Of a DNA stretch of 64,000 nt, positions 35,183 to 43,699 are shown in pieces. The DNA lies in contig CP102145.1 of NCBI GenBank assembly GCA_024583055.1, positions 1,674,001 through 1,738,000 of the forward strand, in the 5' to 3' direction. Below the pieces are notes generated by a model, which worked only from the letters and a program-made list of their open reading frames with translations, searched no databases and was not told the origin of the DNA. Each line of letters opens with the position of its first letter. Position 1 is the first letter of the stretch. This DNA comes from Streptococcus suis (GTDB lineage Bacteria; Bacillota; Bacilli; Lactobacillales; Streptococcaceae). The translations under genes were made by a program, and so were the position numbers.

Positions 35183-35284
35183 TTGCTATTTGGTCCAAAT
35201 ATGATATAATAGTTTCTTGTGAGTATCCCTCACTTCCCACAGGCTAGGACCTGGGGGCATTAGACCAAAAGGAGGAACATATCA
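35183..35284 (+). promoter_or_regulatory. rpsF-ssb-rpsR promoter and structured leader
   Basis: Promoter TTGCTA, a 16-bp spacer and TGATATAAT (TATAAT 35205-35210). The leader holds GTGAG/CTCAC (35219-35233) and a longer stem CCCACAGG...CCTGGGGG (about 35236-35258), then AAAGGAGG before rpsF. S6:S18 protein binding to such leaders is known in bacteria, but I do not see the CCG element described for it, so autoregulation here is only a possibility. Confidence 0.55.
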
Positions 35285-35575
35285 ATGGCTAAATACGAAA
35301 TTCTTTATATTATTCGTCCAAACATTGAAGAAGAAGCTAAAAACGCTTTGGTAGCACGCTTTGACTCTATTTTGACTGACAACGGTGCAACAATCGTTGA
35401 ATCAAAAGCATGGGAAAAACGTCGCCTTGCCTACGAAATCCAAGATTTCCGTGAAGGTTTGTACCACATCGTTAACGTTGAAGCGACTAACGACGAAGCT
35501 CTTAAAGAGTTTGACCGTTTGTCAAAAATCAACGGCGACATTCTTCGTCACATGATTGTGAAACTTGACGCGTAA
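35285..35575 (+). CDS. rpsF: 30S ribosomal protein S6
   Basis: 96 residues: [39 protein letters not shown] and [11 protein letters not shown] are the S6 family blocks. It is the first gene of the conserved rpsF-ssb-rpsR operon; ssb follows 11 bp later. Confidence 0.97.
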   Translation: MAKYEILYIIRPNIEEEAKNALVARFDSILTDNGATIVESKAWEKRRLAYEIQDFREGLYHIVNVEATNDEALKEFDRLSKINGDILRHMIVKLDA

Positions 35576-35586
35576 GAAGGTTTTAT

Positions 35587-36087
35587 ATGATAAATAATGT
35601 AGTATTGGTTGGTCGCATGACCCGCGATGCAGAACTTCGTTACACTCCGTCAAACCAAGCTGTTGCGACTTTTACACTTGCGGTTAACCGTAATTTTAAA
35701 AATCAAAATGGCGAGCGTGAAGCGGACTTTATCAACGTAGTCATTTGGCGCCAACAAGCTGAAAACTTAGCAAATTGGGCTAAAAAAGGTGCTCTGATTG
35801 GGGTTACAGGTCGAATTCAGACTCGTAGCTATGATAACCAACAAGGGCAACGTGTCTATGTGACTGAGGTGGTTGCAGAAAGTTTCCAACTCTTGGAAAG
35901 CCGTACTGCCCGTGAAGGACAAGGTGGAGCTTATCAATCAAACCCAGGCAACTCGTTTGCTGGTGGAAATGATTTTGGTTCATCCTACCAAGCACCTGCA
36001 CAATCTACACCGAACTTCGCTCGAGAAGAAAGTCCATTTGGTGCATCAAACCCAATGGATATTTCAGACGATGACCTACCATTTTAG
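35587..36087 (+). CDS. ssb: Single-stranded DNA-binding protein
   Basis: 166 residues. The N-terminal OB fold (about 1-106: [37 protein letters not shown]) is followed by a flexible Gln/Gly/Ser-rich linker and the acidic tip DDDLPF, which recruits replication and repair proteins. Its place between rpsF and rpsR marks it as the main replicative SSB. Confidence 0.97.
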   Translation: MINNVVLVGRMTRDAELRYTPSNQAVATFTLAVNRNFKNQNGEREADFINVVIWRQQAENLANWAKKGALIGVTGRIQTRSYDNQQGQRVYVTEVVAESFQLLESRTAREGQGGAYQSNPGNSFAGGNDFGSSYQAPAQSTPNFAREESPFGASNPMDISDDDLPF

Positions 36088-36119
36088 GTCGATACTAAAT
36101 ATATAAAGGAGAAAAACAC

Positions 36120-36359
36120 ATGGCTCAACAACGTCGTGGCGGTTTCAAACGCCGTAAAAAAGTTGACTATATCGCAGCTAACAAAATTGAATATGTTGAT
36201 TACAAAGATACTGAGCTTCTTAGCCGTTTCATTTCAGAACGTGGAAAAATCCTTCCACGTCGTGTAACTGGAACTTCAGCTAAAAACCAACGTAAAGTAA
36301 CAACAGCTATCAAACGTGCTCGCGTTATGGCATTGCTACCATTCGTAAACGAAGATTAA
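36120..36359 (+). CDS. rpsR: 30S ribosomal protein S18
   Basis: 79 residues with the S18 pattern ([38 protein letters not shown]). No N-terminal zinc-type cysteines. AAAGGAG precedes ATG. It is the last gene of the operon. Confidence 0.97.
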   Translation: MAQQRRGGFKRRKKVDYIAANKIEYVDYKDTELLSRFISERGKILPRRVTGTSAKNQRKVTTAIKRARVMALLPFVNED

Positions 36360-36360
36360 A

Positions 36361-36387
36361 AAAATGACCCCAACGGGTCATTTTTTC
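36361..36387 (+). terminator. Terminator after rpsR
   Basis: AAAATGACCC-caac-GGGTCATTTT plus T run. A second terminator-like stem AATCGCC/GGCGATT with T lies at 36414-36437. Confidence 0.9.
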
Positions 36388-36389
36388 TT

Positions 36390-36565
36390 GCGCTCTAGAA
36401 ACTGGAAAGGCGCAATCGCCCGGTGTGGCGATTTTTTCATGAGCTTGAAAATATGAGAGCGAATTAGGAACTTCAAAGCCCTATTTAGCTAGCCCCCTAG
36501 AAACTAGATAGGTTCAACACTGATAGGTCGTTTTTACTTGTGCTCGTTAAACTTGAGAAGCACAA
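36390..36565. repeat. Non-coding, imperfect tandem units starting CTAGAAACT
   Basis: Two loosely similar blocks start CTAGAAACTGGAAAGG (36395) and CTAGAAACTAGATAGG (36499). Each is followed by a short stem and a T run. No gene is seen. These may be remnants of IS ends or decayed repeats beside the transposase fragment. Confidence 0.35.
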
Positions 36566-36835
36566 TTGCGCAGTGAGGAGATTGAACGCCTCTTTGGGAC
36601 AGCCAACGAGTACCACAATCTTCGTTATACAAGAGAGAAAGGCAAGTCCAAAATGGAAGATAAGGTTGGACTGACTTTGGCGTGTTTAAATCTCAAGAAA
36701 TTGGTAAAAATGAGGGCAGGGAAGCCTTTTTATATTGTACAAATAGCCACGATTCTGGCAAAAAGACCGACTATCAGACCAATAAACAGAAAAAGACAAA
36801 CATCAATCGAGATGTTTGTCTTCATTCTGTGGCTA
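36566..36835 (+). pseudogene. C-terminal fragment of a DDE (IS1182-like) transposase
   Basis: The frame carries EEIERLFGTANEYHNLRYTR and KVGLTLACLNLKKLVKM, the C-terminal signature of IS1182-type transposases (the Glu of the DDE triad lies in the IERLFG region). No N-terminal domain or inverted repeats are visible, so only the tail survives. Its 3' end runs into a perfect 12-bp stem (36793-36822). The exact limits are uncertain. Confidence 0.65.
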
Positions 36836-36956
36836 GCTGTCGCTAGCTTTTATCTCCAACTTGAGCAAGTCTATCCGTAGACTTGTTAATGACAGCCGAC
36901 TCTGGTCGCCTCTATCTCCAACTTGACGGAGCCTCTTCCCAGGCTCCGTCAACCAC
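36793..36956. repeat. Hairpin-repeat cluster with TATCTCCAACTT linkers
   Basis: In order: AAGACAAACATC/GATGTTTGTCTT (36793-36822), GCTAGC/GCTAGC (36832-36847) followed by TTTTATCTCCAACTT, CAAGTCTA/TAGACTTG (36866-36885), CGAC/GTCG followed by CTCTATCTCCAACTT, and GACGGAGCCT/AGGCTCCGTC (36925-36950). The stem plus (T)ATCTCCRAC linker is the same architecture as at 15323-15430. The last stem runs into the stop region of the ABC permease and may act as its terminator. Confidence 0.6.
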
Positions 36957-37731
36957 CAACACTCGTAAACTTAGTCATGCCATATTTGAAGAGTTTGTAG
37001 TTGATAGTAAAGATAAGGGTGACGACGAGTGGGAGTGCGAGGCCCCACATGGAGAGGTCCAGGAAATAGAGGGCTGGGAAGTAGGCGGTAAAGGCATAGG
37101 GGAAGACAAAAATCAGCAGGAATTGAATGACTTTTGGATAGATATTAAGGGGGTATTGGGCCATTTGGTTGAGGGCGAATATTCCCATGGTGAGCGGGAA
37201 AGATTCCACAATCCAAAAGGCAAGAGCTGTTGGTCCCAGCTGAATAGCCGCATAGAGCAGACCGATGCAAATAGTAATAAAAACCAACAGGAGAATCTTC
37301 CAGACAGACCATTCCAAGCCCAAAATCTGCGAAGACTGCCAGAGAGCCACGCCACCAATCATCGTCGTACCGATGCCCTGAGGCTGAATTCGTTCGCAGA
37401 CCAGCTGAAAGAGCGGATTGACCGGCAAGAGCAAGAGGCGTTCAAACTCCCCCCGACGAATGTAGCGGCTACCGAACATCCACAGATTATCAAAGAAAAT
37501 CAAGTGGACCGACCGCCCCACCGTTGCCATTCCATAGATAAACAGCATCTGCCCGTAGTTAAAGCCTGCAATCTCCTTGATATTACTAAAAAGGACATTG
37601 AGGAAAATCAAATAGACCACCTGCTCCACCAAAGATGAGACCAGACCGATGAAAAAATCTACCCGAAAAGACATCTGGGCCATCATGAAGACCTTGACAT
37701 TGTACAAATAAAGACCTATATACTTTTTCAT
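36949..37731 (-). CDS. ABC-2 type exporter permease (DUF990-like), second subunit
   Basis: 260 residues from ATG 37731, chosen because GGAGG lies 8 nt upstream; a longer frame has no ribosome site. About six membrane helices, with an early VEQVVYLIFLNVLF segment and the cytosolic motif RRGEFERLLLLPVNPLFQ. Together with the next two genes it forms a two-permease plus one-ATPase exporter of the ABC-2/DUF990 group. Substrate unknown. The start is 2 bp beyond the stop of the preceding permease. Confidence 0.85.
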   Translation of the reverse strand: MKKYIGLYLYNVKVFMMAQMSFRVDFFIGLVSSLVEQVVYLIFLNVLFSNIKEIAGFNYGQMLFIYGMATVGRSVHLIFFDNLWMFGSRYIRRGEFERLLLLPVNPLFQLVCERIQPQGIGTTMIGGVALWQSSQILGLEWSVWKILLLVFITICIGLLYAAIQLGPTALAFWIVESFPLTMGIFALNQMAQYPLNIYPKVIQFLLIFVFPYAFTAYFPALYFLDLSMWGLALPLVVTLIFTINYKLFKYGMTKFTSVGG

Positions 37732-37732
37732 C

Positions 37733-38512
37733 CTAGCCTCCAAAAATGACAATTTTTCGCTTGGCTTGGGACCATAGAGCCGCGATAAAGCCAGCAAGGA
37801 CAGGCAACCAGAGCAACTGCAAGCCCAGCAAGGACAGGTCAGTTTCTCTGCCTAAGAGAATAGAAATAGGCACATTGATTGCATAGTTATAGGGCATGAA
37901 ACTCAAGACTTTTTCGACTTTTTCAGGGTAAAAGCTTAGCGGTAAGAGGGCTCCGGATGACAGGTTGAAGAGTCCCATGCGTAGCAGCATGACTCCCCAA
38001 GCATTGACCGTAAAGAAAGTCGCAAAACCAAAAGCCAAGTCTAAGAATTGCACAATAAACATTCCCAAGATAGCAGATAGGAGAAAGACTAATATAGTCT
38101 TTCCATCTGGTAGGTAAAAATCACTCTGCACCAAGAGGATGATGAAAAAGACCACCAAAAACTTGAAGAGTTCAATCAATTTTGTCCCTAAATCCTTGAA
38201 GAAGAGGGAGAGGATAAAAGAGTAGGGCCGCAAAAATTCCCCAGCAATCTGCCCTTGCAAAATCGAGTGGGACAGGTCTTCACCGATTGAAAAGGAGTTG
38301 AGACTTGCCAAGAGGCTAGCGAAGATGATATAGGTGGTAAAGGTCTGGAGGTTGTAACCATTGACCTCAGGCTGTGTGAAGAAAATGGTCTTCCAGACAA
38401 AGAGAGACACCAAAATGCGTGCCAGCACAGACACGAAGGAAGCCAGGAAAAAGGCCTTGTACTGCAGGGCTGTCATCATAGTCAGCCGCGTCATGTAGAG
38501 GTACTTACGCAT
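37733..38512 (-). CDS. ABC-2 type exporter permease (DUF990-like), first subunit
   Basis: 259 residues from ATG 38512, with GAGGAGGG upstream. About six membrane helices; the motif SHSILQGQIAGEFLRPYSF parallels the REFERLLLLPVNP motif of its partner. It overlaps the ATPase gene by 8 bp and is probably translationally coupled to it. Substrate unknown. Confidence 0.85.
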   Translation of the reverse strand: MRKYLYMTRLTMMTALQYKAFFLASFVSVLARILVSLFVWKTIFFTQPEVNGYNLQTFTTYIIFASLLASLNSFSIGEDLSHSILQGQIAGEFLRPYSFILSLFFKDLGTKLIELFKFLVVFFIILLVQSDFYLPDGKTILVFLLSAILGMFIVQFLDLAFGFATFFTVNAWGVMLLRMGLFNLSSGALLPLSFYPEKVEKVLSFMPYNYAINVPISILLGRETDLSLLGLQLLWLPVLAGFIAALWSQAKRKIVIFGG

Positions 38513-39488
38513 GGATGCCCTCCTCGTAAATCTGACGGACAATGGACTCAATTTCCAGCTCCTTCATGGTCACATCATCGACCTCAATCTGCTCAAAGAC
38601 CAAGGTAATGACCTGGGCACTGGTCCATTGGTTAGCCTGATAGTGAATGTCGAAGTGGTAATCATCCTTGCGGTCAAATTCCAGACCAGCCGCCTGAATA
38701 TCTTTGGTCAGTGGATGCTCGGTAGAAAAACTAATGGTTTTGATTTGAGAAAACCGCTCTTTGAGCTGACTGAGTGAGCCGTCATAGACCTTTTTCCCCT
38801 TATCGATGATGAAAATCCGCTCGCAGAGGGTTTCAATGTCCTTCATATCGTGGGAAGTAATCAAGAAAGTCGTGCCGTGCTCTTCATTCATGTAGCGAAT
38901 AAAAGAACGAATGGTCTCCTTGACACTAGCGTCCAGGCCGATGGTTGGCTCGTCCAGAAAGACCACAGAAGGCTGGTGGAGAAAAATAGCCGCAAATTCA
39001 CAGCGGACCCGCTGTCCCAGAGACAGATTGCGGATGGACTGCTTCATAATGTCTGCCAAATCCAGCAAGTCAATCAAGCGTGCCAGTCGTTCCTGAAAAA
39101 CCGCCTCAGGTACATCATAGATTTTGGCATGGAGAATAAAGGACTCCTGCACAGGCAGGTTCCAATCCAGATGTGATTTCTGCCCAAAAAGGACACCAAT
39201 CTGCTTGTTGACCGCCTTGCGATTGTCCTTGGGAACCAGGCCGTTAATGGTGACCGTGCCTTCATCGGCGTGTAGCACCCCTGTCAACATTTTAATCGTA
39301 GTCGACTTGCCGGACCCGTTGGATCCGATATAACCGACAATCTCCCCCTTCTGAATGGACAGGGAGATATCCTGCACCGCCTGAATGTTTTTTTTATTGG
39401 GCTTGAAGAAGGCCTTAATTGAGCCTTTTAGCCCCACCTCCTTATCGACCACGTAGTAGGTTTTGGATAAATGCTGCGCTTCTATCAT
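38505..39488 (-). CDS. ABC exporter ATP-binding protein (DrrA-like)
   Basis: 327 residues: Walker A GSNGSGKST near residue 56-64, signature LSLGQRVRCE near 156, Walker B VVFLDEPTIGLD, and the switch His in ITSHDM. The amphipathic N-terminal part with a basic insertion (AFFKPNKKN) is typical of ATPases paired with DUF990/ABC-2 permeases. It powers the two downstream permeases. TAAGGAG precedes ATG, with an extended -10 TGATATAAT further upstream on the minus strand. Confidence 0.9.
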   Translation of the reverse strand: MIEAQHLSKTYYVVDKEVGLKGSIKAFFKPNKKNIQAVQDISLSIQKGEIVGYIGSNGSGKSTTIKMLTGVLHADEGTVTINGLVPKDNRKAVNKQIGVLFGQKSHLDWNLPVQESFILHAKIYDVPEAVFQERLARLIDLLDLADIMKQSIRNLSLGQRVRCEFAAIFLHQPSVVFLDEPTIGLDASVKETIRSFIRYMNEEHGTTFLITSHDMKDIETLCERIFIIDKGKKVYDGSLSQLKERFSQIKTISFSTEHPLTKDIQAAGLEFDRKDDYHFDIHYQANQWTSAQVITLVFEQIEVDDVTMKELEIESIVRQIYEEGIHA

Positions 39489-39501
39489 AATGATCTCCTT
39501 A

Positions 39502-39530
39502 AGAAAACGTTTGCGTAATCATTATATCAC
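39502..39530 (-). promoter_or_regulatory. Promoter and cre-like site of the ABC exporter operon
   Basis: On the minus strand, TGATATAAT (about 39521-39529) is followed by ACGCAAACGTTTTCT (39502-39516), a one-mismatch match to the cre consensus, positioned as a roadblock between promoter and start codon. Confidence 0.45.
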
Positions 39531-39588
39531 GATTTATTCGCCTGTGATGATGAAAATATAAGAAAATAGCGAAGGATTTTCTGAAAAT

Positions 39589-39619
39589 AGCAGAGCAGGC
39601 TTCCTGCTCTGTTATTTTT
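39589..39619. terminator. Hairpin between the two divergent ABC operons
   Basis: GCAGAGCAGG-cttc-CTGCTCTGT with A/T-rich flanks on both sides. It looks like a terminator but lies upstream of both operons, so it insulates them or marks an old boundary. Confidence 0.55.
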
Positions 39620-39641
39620 ATGCATTTTTTTCAATGCATTC

Positions 39642-39670
39642 TTTACAGAACACTAAAAAAGGAGTAGAAT
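39642..39670 (+). promoter_or_regulatory. Promoter of the second ABC exporter
   Basis: TTTACA, a 17-bp spacer and TAGAAT, 28 bp before the start. The inverted repeat ATGCAT...ATGCAT (about 39619-39640) just upstream could be a regulator site. Confidence 0.55.
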
Positions 39671-39698
39671 AAAAACAAGAAATTTTTAGGAGGTTGAG

Positions 39699-40592
39699 AT
39701 GTTAGAAGTTCGTCACTTATGTAAAAGTTACGGGACCAAGGAAGTCTTGAAGGACATTTCTTTTATTATTCCATCAGGAACCATTTGTGGTTTGGTAGGG
39801 AAAAATGGTGCAGGAAAAACTACTTTCTTCCATTCCTTACTAGGATTTGTCAGCTACGAGGGAGAGATTGCCCTCGACCAGCAGGCTGTCACGCCAGACT
39901 TGTTTTCAAAAATCGGCTATCTACCAGAAGAGCGGAGCCTCATGCCCAAGCTTTCTGTTTTTGAACAGGTCCGGTATTTGGCAAGTTTAAAGGGATTGAC
40001 CAAGAAAGAAGTGGCTGAAAAACTACCGTTTTGGATGGAAAAGTTGGAAGTCAAGGGCAAGGTGACAGACAAGATTAAAAGCCTATCCAAAGGAAACCAG
40101 CAAAAGATTCAGTTGATTGTAACTTTGCTCCATGAACCAGACCTGATTATTTTGGATGAGCCCTTTTCTGGGTTGGACCCTGTCAACACCGCCCTCCTAA
40201 AACGTGTGATTTTAGAGGAAAAGGAGCGCGGGGCAACCATCATCTTTTCAGATCATGTTATGACCAATGTGGAGGAACTCTGTGACCAACTCTTGATGAT
40301 CCAAGATGGGCAGCTGGTCTTGAATGGAGGCATTCAGGATATTCGTCGGCAGTTTGGTCGGACCCGCCTCTTTGTTTCCTCGGATATTCCGAGAGAGCAG
40401 CTAGAAGGCCTGCCCCATGTCCTCTCTGTTCAAATGACCAATCACGATAAATGGCGCCTTGTCCTAGACGATGAAGCAGCAGGTCCAGAGCTCTTCCAGT
40501 TGATCAGTGGTGGTCACTATCTGGCAACCTTTGACCAGCAGGCGCCAACCATTGATGAAATCTTTAAAATCAAATCGGGGGTGGCAGAATGA
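39699..40592 (+). CDS. ABC transporter ATP-binding protein (NatA/YhaQ-like)
   Basis: 297 residues: Walker A GKNGAGKTT near residue 36-44, signature LSKGNQQKIQ, Walker B LIILDEPFSGLD and switch His in FSDHVM, then a C-terminal extension typical of NatA-type proteins. It pairs with the permease that overlaps it by 4 bp. NatAB/YhaQP-type systems have been linked to sodium or drug export; the substrate here is not known. A TAGGAGG ribosome site precedes ATG. Confidence 0.88.
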   Translation: MLEVRHLCKSYGTKEVLKDISFIIPSGTICGLVGKNGAGKTTFFHSLLGFVSYEGEIALDQQAVTPDLFSKIGYLPEERSLMPKLSVFEQVRYLASLKGLTKKEVAEKLPFWMEKLEVKGKVTDKIKSLSKGNQQKIQLIVTLLHEPDLIILDEPFSGLDPVNTALLKRVILEEKERGATIIFSDHVMTNVEELCDQLLMIQDGQLVLNGGIQDIRRQFGRTRLFVSSDIPREQLEGLPHVLSVQMTNHDKWRLVLDDEAAGPELFQLISGGHYLATFDQQAPTIDEIFKIKSGVAE

Positions 40593-41806
40593 AATCTTTT
40601 ATCCTAGTCGCAAAAGAGACCTACCTACGGCAGGTCAAATCCTGGTCCTTTGTTTTTATGGTCCTATCCCCTTTCCTCTTTCTCGGCATATCTTTGGGAA
40701 CAGGCTATCTAACAAGCTCTAGCATGGATGCTGGGTCGGAAAAAATTGGTCTCGTAAGTGAGGACTTTATGGCCCAAATGGCCTTTGCGACACTTGACTT
40801 AGACTTGGTTCTTGTGACAGAAGAAGAGGCCAAGCAGCAGCTTTCAGAAGAAGAGTTGGAAGGCTATATCAAGGTCGCAGTAGTGGACCAGCAGTACCAG
40901 GCGACCTATCATGGAAATGAGGTCCCTTCTCAATCCGTTCAGCAAACCTTCCAGTCTATTCTAGAGAGCTTGCAGCAGCAGCTCAATGAAGCAAATGCTC
41001 AATTGACACCAACTCAGCTTGAATTTCTAGCCATCCAGCCTTCCTATGTGGAGGAAGTTGGTGACCAAGAGGGGCTGGAAAAAATTGGACAGATGATTAC
41101 CTTCTTTGGCTTGATTTTCCTCATGTACATCATGACTATTGTTTATGCTTCTACAACTGCCCAGGAGGTAGCCAGTGAAAAGGGAACGAAAATCATGGAA
41201 GTGATTTTCTCTAGTGTTCCAGCCTGGACCTATTTCTATGGTCGCATCTTTGGCATCTTCCTCGTCATTGCGACCCATTTGGGTGTCTATCTTGTAGGTG
41301 GCATCTTGGCCTATCACCTAGCAGGACAATTGGAATTGACCAAGGAAATCTTTGAGTCAAACCAGGTCTTGGTGCAAGCTGTTTTAGACAACTTGGACTG
41401 GACCATGATTCTCTTTGCTATTTTCGGACTGCTCCTAGGAGTAACCCTGGCTTCCTTGTGTGGCTCTCTTGTGGTGAGGCCAGAAGATGTCAACAAGGCT
41501 GTTCAACCGGTTATGTATCCTATTATCATCGGCTTTTTAGGGGCCATGACCTTTGGGCAACAAGCGCAAGAACATATGGTGGTGAAAATCGGATCTTTTA
41601 TCCCATTTTTATCCTCCTTCTTTATGCCGATTCGCCAGATAAATGGCTGGGCAAGTAGCTGGGAAATCTGGCTATCCTTCTTCATTCTTGCAGCGACCAC
41701 GATTGGCGCAATCGTCTTCATTGGCAAATCCTATGCAGGCTTGATTTTACAGACCGATGATATCGGCTTTTGGAGAAGCTTGAAGAAAGGCTTAACGAGC
41801 AAGTAA
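40589..41806 (+). CDS. ABC-2 type permease (NatB/YhaP-like)
   Basis: 405 residues: an N-terminal helix, a large extracytoplasmic loop (about 45-165, Gln/Glu rich), then five to six helices with the family motif TTAQEVASEKGTKIMEVIFS near residue 190. It is the membrane partner of the preceding ATPase, with the ATGA overlap pointing to coupled translation. It is closed by a strong bidirectional terminator. Confidence 0.87.
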   Translation: MKSFILVAKETYLRQVKSWSFVFMVLSPFLFLGISLGTGYLTSSSMDAGSEKIGLVSEDFMAQMAFATLDLDLVLVTEEEAKQQLSEEELEGYIKVAVVDQQYQATYHGNEVPSQSVQQTFQSILESLQQQLNEANAQLTPTQLEFLAIQPSYVEEVGDQEGLEKIGQMITFFGLIFLMYIMTIVYASTTAQEVASEKGTKIMEVIFSSVPAWTYFYGRIFGIFLVIATHLGVYLVGGILAYHLAGQLELTKEIFESNQVLVQAVLDNLDWTMILFAIFGLLLGVTLASLCGSLVVRPEDVNKAVQPVMYPIIIGFLGAMTFGQQAQEHMVVKIGSFIPFLSSFFMPIRQINGWASSWEIWLSFFILAATTIGAIVFIGKSYAGLILQTDDIGFWRSLKKGLTSK

Positions 41807-41826
41807 GTCTGCCTACAATAGAACGA

Positions 41827-41859
41827 AAAGACCAACTTAGGCTTCCTAAGTTGGTCTTT
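41827..41859. terminator. Bidirectional terminator between convergent operons
   Basis: A 15-bp inverted repeat AAAGACCAACTTAGG / CCTAAGTTGGTCTTT with a 3-nt loop, serving the ABC operon (+) and the DUF4097 operon (-). Confidence 0.88.
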
Positions 41860-41876
41860 GTTAGCTGTTCGGTCAT

Positions 41877-42947
41877 TTATTTTGGATCACGGAGGTTGAT
41901 AGTCGCGTTGGTTGCTTCAACGGTTAATTTGTTTTTGCTTTCTTTTTTCTCAACAGTCAGACTAAAACCATCTCCTGTTTCCTTGACATCTAGTTTTTCA
42001 TACTGGTCTCTTGTAAAAATACCAATGTCATTCAACTGACTTTCGTCAATCAGAGTTGATTCGCTTTGGGCAGTTTCCCACTCTTCATCTGACTCGTAGT
42101 GGTAGCCCATAAATTCGCCTAGACTTCTCAAGTCAAGCTTATTTTGAATCTGGAGGTTGATGTCTGCTAATGATTGGTCAGTCAGATCGATATTGGTCAC
42201 GGTATAAGCTCGGTCTTCGTGTGGGAGGAATTTGTTGTCTCCTAGGAGAGTTCCTTCAATCAAATCCAGTTGGCCATAGTTTTCAACAGAAACATTTTCG
42301 AGCTGGGTCTGATAGAAATGGATATTGTCACCTTGTGCAGAGATAGTGGTATTTTTAATCGTTGATTTACTGATATTTGTATAGTAACTACTTACAGTAC
42401 CTGATTCCAATTGGACATTGTTGAGATAGAGCATCCCGCCTTGCTCGACGGTCATTTCCTTGATATAGACATTTTCAATGTAGAGACTATCGTAGTAGCG
42501 ATTATAGGTATTGTTACTGATGAGTCTGTCCAGTTGCTTACCTGTTGGAACTTCAATGGTAACAGAGTAGATGTCAATAGTGTCATCGGCTAATCTTTCC
42601 CCGAGAAACTGCATGATACCTTGAATGGACAGTTGGGGATTTTTTGAGCTGAGAGCCAGGATGCCATTTTTCTCAGTGACTTCAACTGTGTTGTGGGTGT
42701 TATTTTTTGAGTTGGCATAGGACACATGGAAGAGTCCATCAGTTGATTCCTTGATTGTAACTGAATGCGGAAGATCTTTAATCTGGATTTCTGATAGGGA
42801 AGTATAGGATGTTTGAACCTGATTTGGCTTTGCGATTTCTTCCAGGTGGTTGAGACCCCCAGAGAAAAATCCAATTCCAACCAGAATCAAGCCAGAAATC
42901 AAGCTGACAAAGCCCGTGATGAGGGCGATCGTAAGTTTCTTTTTCAT
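41877..42947 (-). CDS. DUF4097-type beta-helix membrane protein
   Basis: 356 residues: one N-terminal membrane segment (about 8-30), then a long repetitive region consistent with the parallel beta-helix of DUF4097 (for example NVYIKEMTVEQGGMLYLNNV) and a final SLTVEKKESKNKLTVEATN strand region. Function unknown; such proteins are found with PadR regulators and DUF1700 proteins. It overlaps the DUF1700 gene by 4 bp and is last in that operon. Confidence 0.75.
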   Translation of the reverse strand: MKKKLTIALITGFVSLISGLILVGIGFFSGGLNHLEEIAKPNQVQTSYTSLSEIQIKDLPHSVTIKESTDGLFHVSYANSKNNTHNTVEVTEKNGILALSSKNPQLSIQGIMQFLGERLADDTIDIYSVTIEVPTGKQLDRLISNNTYNRYYDSLYIENVYIKEMTVEQGGMLYLNNVQLESGTVSSYYTNISKSTIKNTTISAQGDNIHFYQTQLENVSVENYGQLDLIEGTLLGDNKFLPHEDRAYTVTNIDLTDQSLADINLQIQNKLDLRSLGEFMGYHYESDEEWETAQSESTLIDESQLNDIGIFTRDQYEKLDVKETGDGFSLTVEKKESKNKLTVEATNATINLRDPK

Positions 42948-43699
42948 GCTCGTTTACCTCGTTTCAAGATCCATTGGAAGAAGGTTTTGACCAAGCGCCA
43001 TGCCCAATAGGTGAAAAATCCGGTCAAAAGGTAGAGTAGGATTGCCGCACCAAACAAGGATATGCCAGCACCAAAACCCATGATGAAGACATTGAATCCT
43101 TTTGATAGCAAGGTAAATCCTTCCCAAATCAAGGAACCACCAGTAACCATCAAGCCGACTCCTAAACCAAATGCACCAATGATGAAGGCGATAATTAATA
43201 ATACCAAGCCCAACAAGGCCCCGGTCAGCAAGAGAAGAAGAGGGATGGTAATCGGAAGGGTAATCAGAGCAAGACTGGCCAACCAAACTGTTTTCCGTGT
43301 ATGCTTCAATTGCTCTAAGTTTTTACCGATGTAAAAAGCTGCGCTGATAGTGACCAGGAAGATTCCCATGATTCCAAGCAGTGGTTCAACAAAGAGGAAG
43401 AAGGTAGAAATGAGAAGGGCAGCGCTCAAAAAAGCTAGGGTAAGCAAGAAGCGCTTGTCTTGTGGACTGGTCTCATCTTGTGTTGGAGCTGTATCTTCTA
43501 ATTGACGGTTGAGCATGTTGTTGATCAGTTCATTGGCTGCTTCCTTAGGAGATCCCAGCTCTTCCATGATATCGGCTTCACGTTCAGGACCTGCCTCGTC
43601 AAAGTATTCTTCAAAAAAGTTTTTGGCTTCCAAGTATTCCTTGTGGGGCAACTTTTTCAAATGTTTTTCAAGTTGCTCCATGTACTCAGTTCTTGTCAT
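42944..43699 (-). CDS. DUF1700 domain membrane protein
   Basis: 251 residues from ATG 43699 (GGGAG 8 nt upstream). The cytoplasmic N-terminus has the DUF1700 signature MTRTEYMEQLEKHLKKLP and EEYFDEAGPEREADIMEELG, followed by about six membrane helices. Such proteins are usually the middle member of a PadR-DUF1700-DUF4097 operon. The start lies inside the padR gene (14-bp overlap). Function unknown, but an envelope role is likely from topology. Confidence 0.85.
   Translation of the reverse strand: MTRTEYMEQLEKHLKKLPHKEYLEAKNFFEEYFDEAGPEREADIMEELGSPKEAANELINNMLNRQLEDTAPTQDETSPQDKRFLLTLAFLSAALLISTFFLFVEPLLGIMGIFLVTISAAFYIGKNLEQLKHTRKTVWLASLALITLPITIPLLLLLTGALLGLVLLIIAFIIGAFGLGVGLMVTGGSLIWEGFTLLSKGFNVFIMGFGAGISLFGAAILLYLLTGFFTYWAWRLVKTFFQWILKRGKRA

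Noticed and set aside
36883..37638. Open frame of 251 codons on the plus strand
   Set aside because: It is antisense to the ABC permease, is highly charged and low complexity, and begins in the hairpin repeat. The permease on the other strand has clear helices and family motifs.
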